From positions 1 to 41,033 of IMG/VR virus record IMGVR_UViG_3300010389_000040: a DNA stretch of 41,033 nt. The stretch is one strand, 5' to 3'. Positions within the stretch are counted from its first letter, which is position 1. Each line of letters starts with the position of its first letter. Shown here in pieces: positions 31,601 through 37,136 of this stretch. A program made the position numbers and the translations under genes. Under the pieces are notes generated by a model. That model made no database searches. It was not told the origin of the DNA and saw only the letters and a list, made by a program, of their open reading frames with translations. The DNA comes from a virus.

Positions 31601-32512
31601 TATCTGAAGTACCGGTCTGATGATACCTTTGAAATCAATGGCCATGCAGTGCGTGATATTGTCAAAGAATTTGAACTTGATGAAGCGCTGGCGCTGGATC
31701 ACTTAGACCCCACGACACATTCGGGGTGGTCACGACTTGAAAAGGTGATGATGTCACCCGGACGCATCCCGGAGCGACAGGTGCGTGCCATTGCCGCGCT
31801 GGGCGCGTTTCGCAGAGCCACCGACAAGGGCATGAATTATGGACAGGCCAAAAAGTTTGTCGAAGAATTTGTCACCAAGCACAAGTTTTTCACTGGCAAA
31901 GAAGGGTCTGTCGCACTGCTGAGAAACCCACTCATGCAACATCTACTCATGTTTCAGAGTTGGTCGATTCACGAAGTGAACATGCACGCCGATCTGTTCA
32001 TGAAAATGGCAAGCGGATTTAAAAAGCTGAAATCCAATACCAGCGAACAGACCCGAATGGAAATTGTGGACGAAGAAATCATGCCCTTCATTTATCAGGC
32101 GATGGCGTTTTTGGGTGCCTATGGATTGGCAAATATGACCGGTTTTAATTTCCATGAGCGCATCGCGTCACCGGCTGTGGAGTTGGCAGATGCCGCGTGG
32201 AATGCGAAGTATGAACCGGTGATCCAAGCGCTGGAAAGTCGCATGGGGCTTAGTTATGCGGATGCGATGATCGAAACCGTCAAGGGCATGTTGGGTGAAA
32301 ATCCAGAGCCGGGAAGCAATCGGACATTCACGGAGAAATACCTGGCCCCCCAACCGGCGGCCAAATACATGAGCATGGAACGTCGTGGCGTGTCGCTATT
32401 TTCAAAAGAGGGCATTGTCGAGATTATTACGGGTGCCCGGCCCATTAAAGAGGGTCGGCGCAAGAAGCGCCCTCGCAGATCGAGGCGTCAGCGCCAGAGC
32501 GTTGGGTATTGA
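25601..32512 (+). CDS. Giant (2303 aa) probable ejection / polyvalent virion protein
   Basis: Largest gene of the window, last of the morphogenesis operon. N-terminal 130 residues are acidic and Pro-rich. Residues about 210-330 contain Gly/Ala-rich hydrophobic helices (AAGNIAGSLLPFGAVKMAMD, AAAIGMAFGLGLDVMMAMVP) suited to membrane passage. Residues about 419-590 are an exact 86-residue tandem duplication. A Pro/Gly linker lies near 630-665. A SAP-like segment (KGTKKKLSGLIVDRLARAG) lies near 1055. The C-terminal 600 residues include RRVAEYFPHLFPGSMGKRMS and VTWAYLRGASRKIN, a type I recall from very large phage 'polyvalent' proteins injected with DNA. No lysozyme, protease or polymerase motif was visible. 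It probably crosses the cell envelope with the DNA. Start ATG 25601 overlaps the previous stop by one base. Confidence 0.7.
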   Translation: MAKQPIANAILGTAEEEAPKMQTAQPSSLDVADTGVAQSPAPVDNMMAQQSPWPDDQPDEVPDPEPVDIPLEPLTAFTEDDRMEFGQMLDIASKLDGYDPHRPNMKKVIQLFVSEGHSLDDIRREADLNSPLGKWLGPEKMGPISDAIHAVGKELEGFGTGLVRSATLGAAEPREDMLAYDGNAWEFDEIPYLADPEVTGKFSEMFKDVSPSRAAGNIAGSLLPFGAVKMAMDKLFGVGKVAQVLASQPGASVSTQILGRTAPATEIAVGYAVADSGAEAFRLLNAGEEITADKIAQAAAIGMAFGLGLDVMMAMVPPALRGEFRKTLATEQVQDQAKRMRMQWEANQVDIEGIREGVERRANLLAAEAGIKEIGNRPSQRPRTQADIDKTHAAATAYEEKKALGLVRDPEDVLSDLQAKYGPNDPPADPNLEMRIKIRQLSDRLNDRGPTRPRSAASLNAEIEQDLLAAQEIADALRLSGADNASAASGEVLSEAESLLSQLQAKYGPNDPPADPNLEMRIKIRQLSDRLNDRGPTRPRSAASLNAEIEQDLLAAQEIADALRLSGADNASAASGEVLSEAESLLSQLQAKYGPENVVMDEYRDARVRARAIIRQSQETLDRLKSNIGGGGPDIPPPPPSGGTPPSSGPTSPTSGIPPAGAWPEGGEAWADAQVQGKSESALKNLRADMVGAREADPGNPHIHSVIAKIDSAIRDINADRNADKAVQATARQGDVPEGFEAPASEQPSTKKPMATMDETEQVDPVGITADDLTQQKADTGEPAPKSLQDMSTEDLEAAAMRIEDAEIAMGEAGGDPRLADVQVRLRAIQEELDRRGVYSRSDPSNLSGEELAQQQAQQHASAGQSPMSWDAFAEAKRATKPGIVDRAITRYYDEYIKAYNEAMATGPTELTPRSAAIEADPMGDMDAPRVTFGNKSRAGESDFAWANTMTKKGNVDVDYGGLPYKLSWKNEGGTARWTLTEREGKNTKPIWTYETGTGDGPSSAEIKAKVEEHASKMNQALANAKSIGTTVDAFMKKKSGVLQALAKDLGLASKGTKKKLSGLIVDRLARAGDRKLPPPDHTRLASLVMGKVGTSPPKNLREMLRAVAPDGVNFGALTGEMEDMPSHLFAQRIVRKNGGKPVDRVLQELESAYPGHGIKDASDLIEAMKNKDRMYGDMTDNVNERALTEAGDEAEDMLADTFKRGREDALNGDMPPDDTTFGDEQARQAYWGGYLSAAPDPYKDIWNMTLDEIEAQPHMNLTREGQMMFVEGLEDGVHNKKPVHYRRVEEAIKDGREVRPEVLEDYPSLQELYYEVNAQQGIDFFSPVDEDNMTEGWRVSSMRNNLENAKSPDEIDALLKSASDDVNATMERYENATDIGEKEVLAEELDDAVEALRLAEDYNLDSGGDTAPRTEATEAGQQGLIAGTGGRQVPMGPKQGGGADLEGLPLNPGARADLEAGGTQGSLLDMQAGGSRAQQVNTALANVEQRLKDLPEDSAEYSALSAQRDALRIEKINLERGGTTREHTPFFNPKATKKQRGQAFVLLNEMGIQHGTPEYKAILKRLGGVDSMNDLTVPQANKLISGLMNEKAVEEAARTESLLHEMEQLANRDKGDVRNEAVGVGAPEGYGREVSAVHPLSSPHSENLGLSRNEAGRRVVNAAVSAARSERQMTNQWAEMIHDFQQQAQLDVRDKHLVAQALDGQVRPASLNEVQRAGYEFYRDLYNEIAQQLGLPPDRRVAEYFPHLFPGSMGKRMSAVLARDLDLPTGDIVRGTQTMPHVPTEKMFRHLFPRTGEGAYMMDLDKVTWAYLRGASRKINQDPFLAVYASEIEKVPNNLVMKSEIADYARAVSGGQHKRRVATANRLEQSDAIKTGVESLIEWVAPPSAKGSLKTPESAIQFIDNLARVAQEPIPGTDIGRGTTRLERTRARVAMGIDEIFEQMKDPRQAPWVANNVYRAVVWQRLGLNVSWGLLNYSELLTNVMPGLNPRRTATALFDYLKYRSDDTFEINGHAVRDIVKEFELDEALALDHLDPTTHSGWSRLEKVMMSPGRIPERQVRAIAALGAFRRATDKGMNYGQAKKFVEEFVTKHKFFTGKEGSVALLRNPLMQHLLMFQSWSIHEVNMHADLFMKMASGFKKLKSNTSEQTRMEIVDEEIMPFIYQAMAFLGAYGLANMTGFNFHERIASPAVELADAAWNAKYEPVIQALESRMGLSYADAMIETVKGMLGENPEPGSNRTFTEKYLAPQPAAKYMSMERRGVSLFSKEGIVEIITGARPIKEGRRKKRPRRSRRQRQSVGY
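26855..27385 (+). repeat. Exact 258-bp tandem duplication
   Basis: Units at 26855-27112 and 27113-27370 appear identical base for base on reading both copies, and a third begins (GCAAAGTATGGCCCA) at 27371 before diverging. The unit is in frame (86 codons) and encodes a helical, charged segment (DPNLEMRIKIRQLSDRLNDR). Lack of any difference means a very recent duplication or an assembly artefact. Confidence 0.95.
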
Positions 32513-32537
32513 CAACCTGCGCCAGTCTTTGTACCAT
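32509..32537 (+). promoter_or_regulatory. Promoter of the candidate structured RNA
   Basis: TTGACA (32509-32514, overlapping the stop codon of the giant gene), an exact 17-base spacer, then TACCAT (32532-32537), which keeps the TA...T and A5 positions of a -10. Transcription should start near 32544. No open reading frame of useful size follows before 32812. Confidence 0.7.
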
Positions 32538-32543
32538 AGAATA

Positions 32544-32735
32544 TGACACAATGGTTGGCTCCGCTGTGTTCCCCCGGCCTGTCTCACCCCCCATGGACAG
32601 GTCGGGGCTAAACTAAAAACGAAATAGCATTGCGCCGCGAGACACCGCTTGGGGGAGAGCGATGTTGTTCGCGTGGGGAGGCGATGCTAAAAGGCCACAC
32701 TTGACAAATGAGTCAAGTGTGGCTATTTTTGTTTT
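32544..32735 (+). ncRNA. Candidate structured small RNA with anti-SD loop
   Basis: The region between promoter and terminator folds by eye into three hairpins before the terminator. A: stem ACACA/TGTGT (32546-32550/32565-32569) with a 14-base loop ATGGTTGGCTCCGC. B: a 12-bp stem (32572-32583/32596-32607, one G-U) with loop TCACCCCCCATG. C: a long imperfect hairpin, outer stem TAGCATTGC/GCGATGCTA (32625-32633/32681-32689, one G-U), inner stems CGCGA/TCGCG and CGCT/AGCG, apical loop TGGGGGAG. The C-rich loop of B could pair with the G-rich loop of C (kissing interaction). Loop A is complementary to the GGAGCCAACCAT start region of leftward genes. It could be a trans-acting regulator of translation. 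It is not tRNA, tmRNA or an RNA family I recognise. Confidence 0.6.
32694..32730 (+). terminator. Intrinsic terminator of the candidate RNA
   Basis: Perfect 12-bp stem GCCACACTTGAC (32694-32705) / GTCAAGTGTGGC (32712-32723), six-base loop AAATGA, then TATTTTTGTTTT. The stem contains TTGAC-N6-GTCAA, the same half-sites and spacing as the operator-like dyads at 1521 and 39472. Confidence 0.85.
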
Positions 32736-32811
32736 ACAATAAAAATCCACGGCCAACGCCAACCCTCACCAAGCAGGGGGCGCTGGCCAAAACAACACAA
32801 AGGAGCGAGCC

Positions 32812-33630
32812 ATGGAAAATGACACACTTGCAACACACATCATCATGTCGTATGAGGCCGGCCTTGCCGCCGACTACACGGACATTGGCCCCATTGGGGA
32901 GATCGGCCAAGATCGTGAATACCTCGGCATGTCGGGTGCTGGTCGGTGCCAGCGCCAACTTGGCCTGTCGGTCACGCCACAGGTTGATCGCAAACCCGAC
33001 AGCATCGAAACAAAGGCCATCTTCAAAGATGGCTACCTGTTTGAAGCTGACACTGTGGCGCGTTTGCGTGCTGGTGGTTTGGAAATTGAAGACCAACAGC
33101 AAGAAATGGTGCATGATGAATTTCCCGAAATCAAAGGCCATCACGATGGTTTGATCCGCATCGAGGGGGAATGGGTTTTGCTCGAAATCAAATCCATGCG
33201 ATCATACCCACAGGCAAAGGTTTTGGGTACACGTGGGCGCGGCAAAAACGCCATCAATGAAAATGTTGTCGGCCAGCGTGCCGGTGGGTTTACGCTGGCA
33301 TCGGGCGTTATTGAGGAAACCAATCAGCCCTATTGGGCGCAGGTGCAGGTGTATCTGAGGTCGCTGGACTTGCGGCGTGCCGCGATGGTCTGCCGGTTTA
33401 AAGAAACGGGCCAAATCGCCGTTGAGATTATCGAGCGAAACGATGCCGCCGCCGATGGGTATTTGGCCAAGTTGGCGAACATCATGAACCATGTGCAAGA
33501 GGGCATGGTGCTACCTGCTGACCACCACCCCGGCGTGGATTGGCAGTGCAACTATTGTGACTATTTGGACGTGTGTGATGGGTCGAACCGTGGCCTGTTG
33601 ACCATCGAGCAATTTTTGGAGGTGAAATAA
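32812..33630 (+). CDS. PD-(D/E)XK exonuclease, Cas4/RecB-like, with Fe-S-type cysteines
   Basis: A 272-residue nuclease that should resect DNA ends for recombination. KGHHDGLIRIEGEWVLLEIK gives the motif with D112, E125 and K127; YWAQVQVYLRSL supplies the usual Gln helix. One N-terminal Cys (C46 in GAGRCQRQL) and three near the C terminus (C246, C249, C255 in CNYCDYLDVC) match the four-Cys [4Fe-4S] arrangement of Cas4 and AddB-type nucleases. The SD AAGGAG is clear. The next gene starts two bases after its stop and is a candidate annealing protein, so the two form a phage recombination module. There is no CRISPR array or Cas1/Cas2, so a CRISPR role is not indicated. Confidence 0.87.
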   Translation: MENDTLATHIIMSYEAGLAADYTDIGPIGEIGQDREYLGMSGAGRCQRQLGLSVTPQVDRKPDSIETKAIFKDGYLFEADTVARLRAGGLEIEDQQQEMVHDEFPEIKGHHDGLIRIEGEWVLLEIKSMRSYPQAKVLGTRGRGKNAINENVVGQRAGGFTLASGVIEETNQPYWAQVQVYLRSLDLRRAAMVCRFKETGQIAVEIIERNDAAADGYLAKLANIMNHVQEGMVLPADHHPGVDWQCNYCDYLDVCDGSNRGLLTIEQFLEVK

Positions 33631-33631
33631 C

Positions 33632-34858
33632 ATGGCAAAACAAACCGCTGTTGTACCTAAGAATATTGTTGAGGCTGTGGCCGCTGACACCGGCCTGTCG
33701 GTCGAGAAAGTTCAACACGGCGTCACCATGTTTGATGGTGAGCCATATTTTGGCCAAGAGTTCTGTGAAATGGCGCTGGAGCATCGCTTTGGTGCCAAGA
33801 ACTTCTCCATCGAGGTCGAAATGCTGACGCTGGACGAATACCGCATGATGCGTGAAATGTCCGGCATCCGACCGGGCGAGCCGTATTTTGTGATGCGCTG
33901 TCGCATTACCATTCGCGGCTACCAGCGCCCATTTATCGAGTATGGCACTGCCCACAAGGGCAACACGAAGATGATCTCTGCTGGCAGTTATGGCATGGAA
34001 TTGGCCAGCACACGCGCACGCACGCGCTGCATGAAGTTGGCCATTGGACATGGCTTTGCGGTCAATGCCCCCTACGAACCCCCCAGCGCCGAAGAAGCCA
34101 GCGCGGCCCTGTTTGACGCGGATCAGCGCCCGGCCTTGCCAATGGGTGCGGCGTTTAAACCGCAAACAGGGTCGCCACAAGCAAAGTTTTTGGCCGACTG
34201 TGGAGAGATCAAAAAGCGCCTCGGTGACGATGCCTACTACACCATCTTGGGCAATTACGGCATCGAACACAGCAACGACCGCGCCCTAATGGATGATCTG
34301 GCGCTGATGCGTCAGGTGTGGGATGATTTACGCGCCGCCGCTGGCATCGAATCCTCCGACGAAACCGCCGATGTGATGGGGCGCATGGAGGCATTGCGCA
34401 CCGACTTGTTGGAATGCCCAGAGAAATGGCAGAACCAATTTGAAGGCGAGATCGAGGGCATGGAGGTGTCACGTCTTGAGTGGTGGGAAAAGCGCGTTGC
34501 TGGGCGCTTAAACAAGGCCAGTGACGTTTACGATCCGCCCGTCGATGCTGTACCTGCGGAAAACAAAAAGCATGAACCCCTGCCGGGCGACTGGCACGAA
34601 ACCGTCGATGTGGGCCATGTGGACTTTGATCTGTACGACATGATCAATCGTGGGGCGTCGCTGGGCGTGCTGGCAGGTCTGTATGCCAAACACCCGGCGC
34701 TGAGTGGGAAAAACTTCAAAGACCCATCCATTACCGACGGACAGGCCATGGAAACCTATGTGCTTGACAGTGGGGCGAGCCGCGACCAAAAGGTCGCCGC
34801 TTTGGAGCGTGCCGACAATGCTGTGCGAGCGTTCAATGTGAAAGCAAACGCCAAATAA
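33632..34858 (+). CDS. Candidate single-strand annealing recombinase
   Basis: A 408-residue protein paired with the exonuclease (GGAGGTG before ATG 33632). The N-terminal 170 residues alternate strands and helices and contain YFVMRCRITIRGYQRPFIEY, GTAHKG, and ELASTRARTRCMKLAIGHGF. The last string resembles the helix near the end of the core domain in Erf/Rad52-type annealing proteins. A second domain at about 185-240 (DDAYYTILGNYGIEHSNDRA, LMRQVWDDLRAA) resembles the C-terminal region of those proteins. An acidic linker and a helical tail follow. Gene pairing (exonuclease plus annealing protein) is the main support; the exact superfamily is not certain. Confidence 0.6.
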   Translation: MAKQTAVVPKNIVEAVAADTGLSVEKVQHGVTMFDGEPYFGQEFCEMALEHRFGAKNFSIEVEMLTLDEYRMMREMSGIRPGEPYFVMRCRITIRGYQRPFIEYGTAHKGNTKMISAGSYGMELASTRARTRCMKLAIGHGFAVNAPYEPPSAEEASAALFDADQRPALPMGAAFKPQTGSPQAKFLADCGEIKKRLGDDAYYTILGNYGIEHSNDRALMDDLALMRQVWDDLRAAAGIESSDETADVMGRMEALRTDLLECPEKWQNQFEGEIEGMEVSRLEWWEKRVAGRLNKASDVYDPPVDAVPAENKKHEPLPGDWHETVDVGHVDFDLYDMINRGASLGVLAGLYAKHPALSGKNFKDPSITDGQAMETYVLDSGASRDQKVAALERADNAVRAFNVKANAK

Positions 34859-34871
34859 GCGAGGTGTACAC

Positions 34872-34908
34872 AAAAAAGCCCCCGGCGATAATGCCGGGGG
34901 CTTTTTTT
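34872..34908. terminator. Bidirectional intrinsic terminator
   Basis: Stem GCCCCCGGC (34878-34886) / GCCGGGGGC (34893-34901), loop GATAAT, with A6 on the left and T7 on the right, so it works on both strands. It separates the rightward recombination genes from the convergent leftward operon, whose last stop codon overlaps the T-tract. Confidence 0.93.
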
Positions 34909-35164
34909 ATGGCCGCCACTTGTGCAGGTTCTCTGCAAATTCCTCAATCCCAAATGTCGGATCATCCAAGTACTTGGTGATTAATCGACTGGCCACTTCG
35001 GACAGCAGGTCGATGGGGTAATAATAATACCCCGGCGCGAAAGGGGCTTCTACAAGTTCAATCCCCACACCTGCACTGTCCAGTATTTCATGCTCTTTTA
35101 GAGAGTGGCTCAGGTTGCGATATTTGCCGTTTTTGTCATACAGTCGGATCATGATAAATGTCAT
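34907..35164 (-). CDS. Hypothetical protein, 85 aa
   Basis: Last gene of the leftward operon. Start at ATG 35164 (GGAG about ten bases upstream); the frame open to 35311 is a shadow of the neighbouring gene. The product has MIRLYDKNGKYRNLSHSLKE, then an acidic middle with FAPGYYYYPIDLLSEVASRL and a helical C terminus. No family recognised. Confidence 0.6.
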   Translation of the reverse strand: MTFIMIRLYDKNGKYRNLSHSLKEHEILDSAGVGIELVEAPFAPGYYYYPIDLLSEVASRLITKYLDDPTFGIEEFAENLHKWRP

Positions 35165-35195
35165 CAAGACATAACTCCAATTTATTGTGGTGAGA

Positions 35196-35423
35196 TTACG
35201 CGTTAAAACCCAAGCATTCAATTTTGACAGTTCGCCACATTGAACGGTTGCGATCTGGAAACGCGCCGCGCTGAAGATCACGGTATGCTTTGTTTTCGGC
35301 GTCTTCTTCATCTACTGCATAAACGTCCAACTTCCCACTGTATTGAGCGTAAAATCCTGGACGTGAATCAATCCAAACCCGATACTTTGCAAGTTGCCTG
35401 TCTGTTTCATACAATTCATACAT
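35196..35423 (-). CDS. Hypothetical protein, 75 aa
   Basis: Small soluble protein with AGGAAAGGG upstream of ATG 35423. It contains YRVWIDSRPGFYAQYSGKLD then VYAVDEEDAENKAYRDLQ, a strand-strand-helix pattern common in small phage early proteins. Function unknown. Confidence 0.6.
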   Translation of the reverse strand: MYELYETDRQLAKYRVWIDSRPGFYAQYSGKLDVYAVDEEDAENKAYRDLQRGAFPDRNRSMWRTVKIECLGFNA

Positions 35424-35444
35424 TTTTTAACCCTTTCCTGTGTG

Positions 35445-36224
35445 TTATGAGATTGCCTCTTTGTAGTGTTGTATTTTTGCGATTCGCGCCGGGTGACGCA
35501 ACGCGGCAAAACTTTTTTCCAGTATCTGCCGCACGCGCTCCCTGCTGATGCCGTGGCGATCTCCAATCTCTTGATAGTTTTGGTCATGAATGACGCGAGA
35601 GAGAAATATTTCACGGCTGCGGTCGTCTAACACATCCAAAACACCAAAAACCTCCGGCCCCCATTCCCCGGTGTATTCCGGGTCATGGCTTTGCAGGTGT
35701 TTGTCCTGCCAGTGCGGTTCTGTTTCTGTGTCGATGCCATCAAAAAATACATCATGCTGGCGTGCCAGCGTGGCCTTTTCATATCGCCCCAGCGACCACC
35801 CCAGCGCCCGACACAATTCTGCCGGGCTTGGTTTTCGGCCCAAGTCATGCGCCATGGCGTTTTCTGTCTTGTTCAATTTCAACCCATCGGCAAACTGATT
35901 GCCCGGCATGGGCCGCAAATTTGAGCGCTCAACTTCCATCATAATTCGTTTGAGTATGTGCCATCGCACATACGTTGCAAAACGCCCAGCGCTGGGTGTG
36001 TATTCCTCTGCCCCTTCGCACAATCCCAACATGGCGGCCCCAATTAGGTCGCCCAGGTCGGTGTGTGCCGTGTTTTTCTGCTTGGCAAATTGCACAGCCA
36101 TGCGCGTACATCTGCGGATCAATTCCGGCTTTGACTGTGGCCAGTCTTTCAAGAGTTCGGCTTCGTCGGCCTTTGTAAGTGGCCGGGCATCGCTTGTGTT
36201 GAGTATGCTGTCCAGTGTCTGCAT
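35445..36224 (-). CDS. Sigma-70 family RNA polymerase sigma factor
   Basis: A 259-residue sigma factor that should redirect host RNA polymerase. Region 2 is at about 55-100 (HTDLGDLIGAAMLGLCEGAE, TPSAGRFATYVRWHILKRIM), the core-binding and -10 recognition part. Region 3 follows (NKTENAMAHDLGRKPSPAEL, ALGWSLGRYEK). Region 4 at about 200-245 (DDRSREIFLSRVIHDQNYQE then IGDRHGISRERVRQILEKSF) is the -35 helix-turn-helix. There is no region 1.1. The start ATG has the leader AGGAGCCACAC. It could switch on morphogenesis genes; its promoters cannot be named, though the three best promoters here share TTTG just before or one base from the -10. Confidence 0.93.
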   Translation of the reverse strand: MQTLDSILNTSDARPLTKADEAELLKDWPQSKPELIRRCTRMAVQFAKQKNTAHTDLGDLIGAAMLGLCEGAEEYTPSAGRFATYVRWHILKRIMMEVERSNLRPMPGNQFADGLKLNKTENAMAHDLGRKPSPAELCRALGWSLGRYEKATLARQHDVFFDGIDTETEPHWQDKHLQSHDPEYTGEWGPEVFGVLDVLDDRSREIFLSRVIHDQNYQEIGDRHGISRERVRQILEKSFAALRHPARIAKIQHYKEAIS

Positions 36225-36233
36225 GTGTGGCTC

Positions 36234-36299
36234 CTATCGCTGTTTCAATACCGCACTCAAAAATACAATGATCCAAAAAATGATAATAACCCATGTCAT
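36234..36299 (-). CDS. 21-residue transmembrane micropeptide
   Basis: A tiny frame between the HTH gene and the sigma gene. Its ATG overlaps the upstream stop as ATGA, with GGGGGA six bases before. Its stop TAG is part of the TAGGAG SD of the sigma gene. The product opens MTWVIIIFWIIVFLSAVL and ends KQR: one hydrophobic span with a basic end. Tight coupling on both sides supports translation. It may act as a membrane toxin, host-enzyme modulator or translational coupler for the sigma factor. Confidence 0.55.
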   Translation of the reverse strand: MTWVIIIFWIIVFLSAVLKQR

Positions 36300-36517
36300 G
36301 AATCATCCCCCAATAAAACGTATTCCGCAACTGCTGTCTGTTTGTCCAAGCGTTTGTACTGGGTTTCGATCCGGTACCCCATTCTGCGCAACTCTAAAAT
36401 GCGAGCGCCCAAACGAAAGCACCCAAACTTGTGCAATGCGTCAAGCGGTGTTAGTGTTGCGCCGGTTTTGAGGTGTGCCAGTATGCGCCCGGCTTGTGTT
36501 TTTGGGTTTGGTTCCAT
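36296..36517 (-). CDS. Small winged-helix/HTH protein, 73 aa
   Basis: Contains AGRILAHLKTGATLTPLDAL, then FGCFRLGARILELRRMGYRI and a C-terminal hairpin with AEYVLLGDD. This matches the small helix-turn-helix family common in prophages ('ITPLEALxxFGCxRLAxRI' from memory). It probably binds DNA. Leader AAAGGAGCCACAC before ATG 36517. It precedes the micropeptide and sigma factor in the same operon. Confidence 0.75.
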   Translation of the reverse strand: MEPNPKTQAGRILAHLKTGATLTPLDALHKFGCFRLGARILELRRMGYRIETQYKRLDKQTAVAEYVLLGDDS

Positions 36518-36537
36518 GTGTGGCTCCTTTGCGGTTT

Positions 36538-36564
36538 GGCCCCCCGGCTATTTTCCGGGGGGCC
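36538..36564 (-). other. Intergenic hairpin 1 of the leftward operon
   Basis: Perfect 10-bp stem GGCCCCCCGG/CCGGGGGGCC with a seven-base loop, no T-tract. In the mRNA it follows the upstream stop as TAA-ACCACC-hairpin and precedes the AAAGGAGCCA leader. Two further spacers have the same plan (37110-37130 and 38471-38496), suggesting a conserved RNA-processing or stability element. Confidence 0.75.
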
Positions 36565-36570
36565 GGTGGT

Positions 36571-36882
36571 TTATCGCCCGGCGTAATCATCTGCCAGTAT
36601 GCGCCCGGACATGACCGCCCGGTATTCGTTGCGGTTGTCTGCGTGGCATGCCAGTGCGTAACGTGCTGCGGCGTGCCGGGCCTTGCGTGGGTAATGTTTT
36701 GCCAATTTCAACATCATGCGAGCAACATGCATGTAGGACTGGCCCACATTAACGCGGCCCATGTGGTGCCGGATTTGGCGCTGATCTCCATCACCCAAGC
36801 GCCATGCTGGATCACATGCACACACAAGGCCTTCGTCGGGGTTGTGTTTCATTTTGCAGGTTTTACACGTCGTCAACGTCAT
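36571..36882 (-). CDS. Cys-containing hypothetical protein, 103 aa
   Basis: N-terminal CKTC (C6, C9) and CAC (C21, C23) could bind zinc. A basic helical region follows (ARMMLKLAKHYPRKARHAAA, RYALACHADNR). The leader is TAAGGAGCCAAGC before ATG 36882. Function unknown. Confidence 0.65.
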   Translation of the reverse strand: MTLTTCKTCKMKHNPDEGLVCACDPAWRLGDGDQRQIRHHMGRVNVGQSYMHVARMMLKLAKHYPRKARHAAARYALACHADNRNEYRAVMSGRILADDYAGR

Positions 36883-36892
36883 GCTTGGCTCC

Positions 36893-37090
36893 TTATGATT
36901 TTATGGGTGATATGCACCGGTGCAACTGGTTTTTTTGCGTTTCGTCAACAATCATCAATTCAAACCATTCCGCAATGTTTGCGCCTTCCACGGCCGCGTC
37001 AATGCCTTTTTTATACGCTTCTGCTTCCTCGTATGTGCTGAATGGTTCCATGTGTGGCTTGCTGGCCACAAACCCAATTACATAAAACAT
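36893..37090 (-). CDS. Hypothetical protein, 65 aa
   Basis: Begins MFYVIGFVASKPHMEPFSTY followed by EEAEAYKKGIDAAVEGANIA: a short strand, then a helix, typical of small phage proteins with an 'F-x-T-x-EEA' motif. Start at ATG 37090 with AAAGGAGCCAAGC; the longer open frame upstream lacks an SD. The next gene (36882) starts 10 bases after its stop. Confidence 0.65.
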   Translation of the reverse strand: MFYVIGFVASKPHMEPFSTYEEAEAYKKGIDAAVEGANIAEWFELMIVDETQKNQLHRCISPIKS

Positions 37091-37109
37091 GCTTGGCTCC
37101 TTTGTGATT

Positions 37110-37130
37110 GGCCCGGCACATGGCCGGGCC
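37110..37130 (-). other. Intergenic hairpin 2 of the leftward operon
   Basis: Stem GGCCCGGC/GCCGGGCC, loop ACATG, no T-tract. Placed between TAA-CCACCC of the upstream gene and the AAAGGAGCCAAGC leader of the next, as in hairpins 1 and 3. Confidence 0.7.
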
Positions 37131-37136
37131 GGGTGG

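Noticed and set aside
32544-32735. tRNA, tmRNA or 6S RNA
   Set aside because: There is no cloverleaf, no acceptor CCA stem or tag frame, and no single long duplex with a central bubble. The separate hairpins do not match those classes.
32812-33630. CRISPR adaptation function for the Cas4-like nuclease
   Set aside because: No Cas1, Cas2 or repeat array is present. The neighbour is a candidate annealing protein, which indicates recombination.
35162-35172. Two-codon upstream frame (ATG TCT TGA) overlapping the start of the last leftward gene
   Set aside because: It sits only two bases after GGAG, too close for efficient initiation. The same SD serves the main ATG at a normal distance, so the mini-frame is probably chance.
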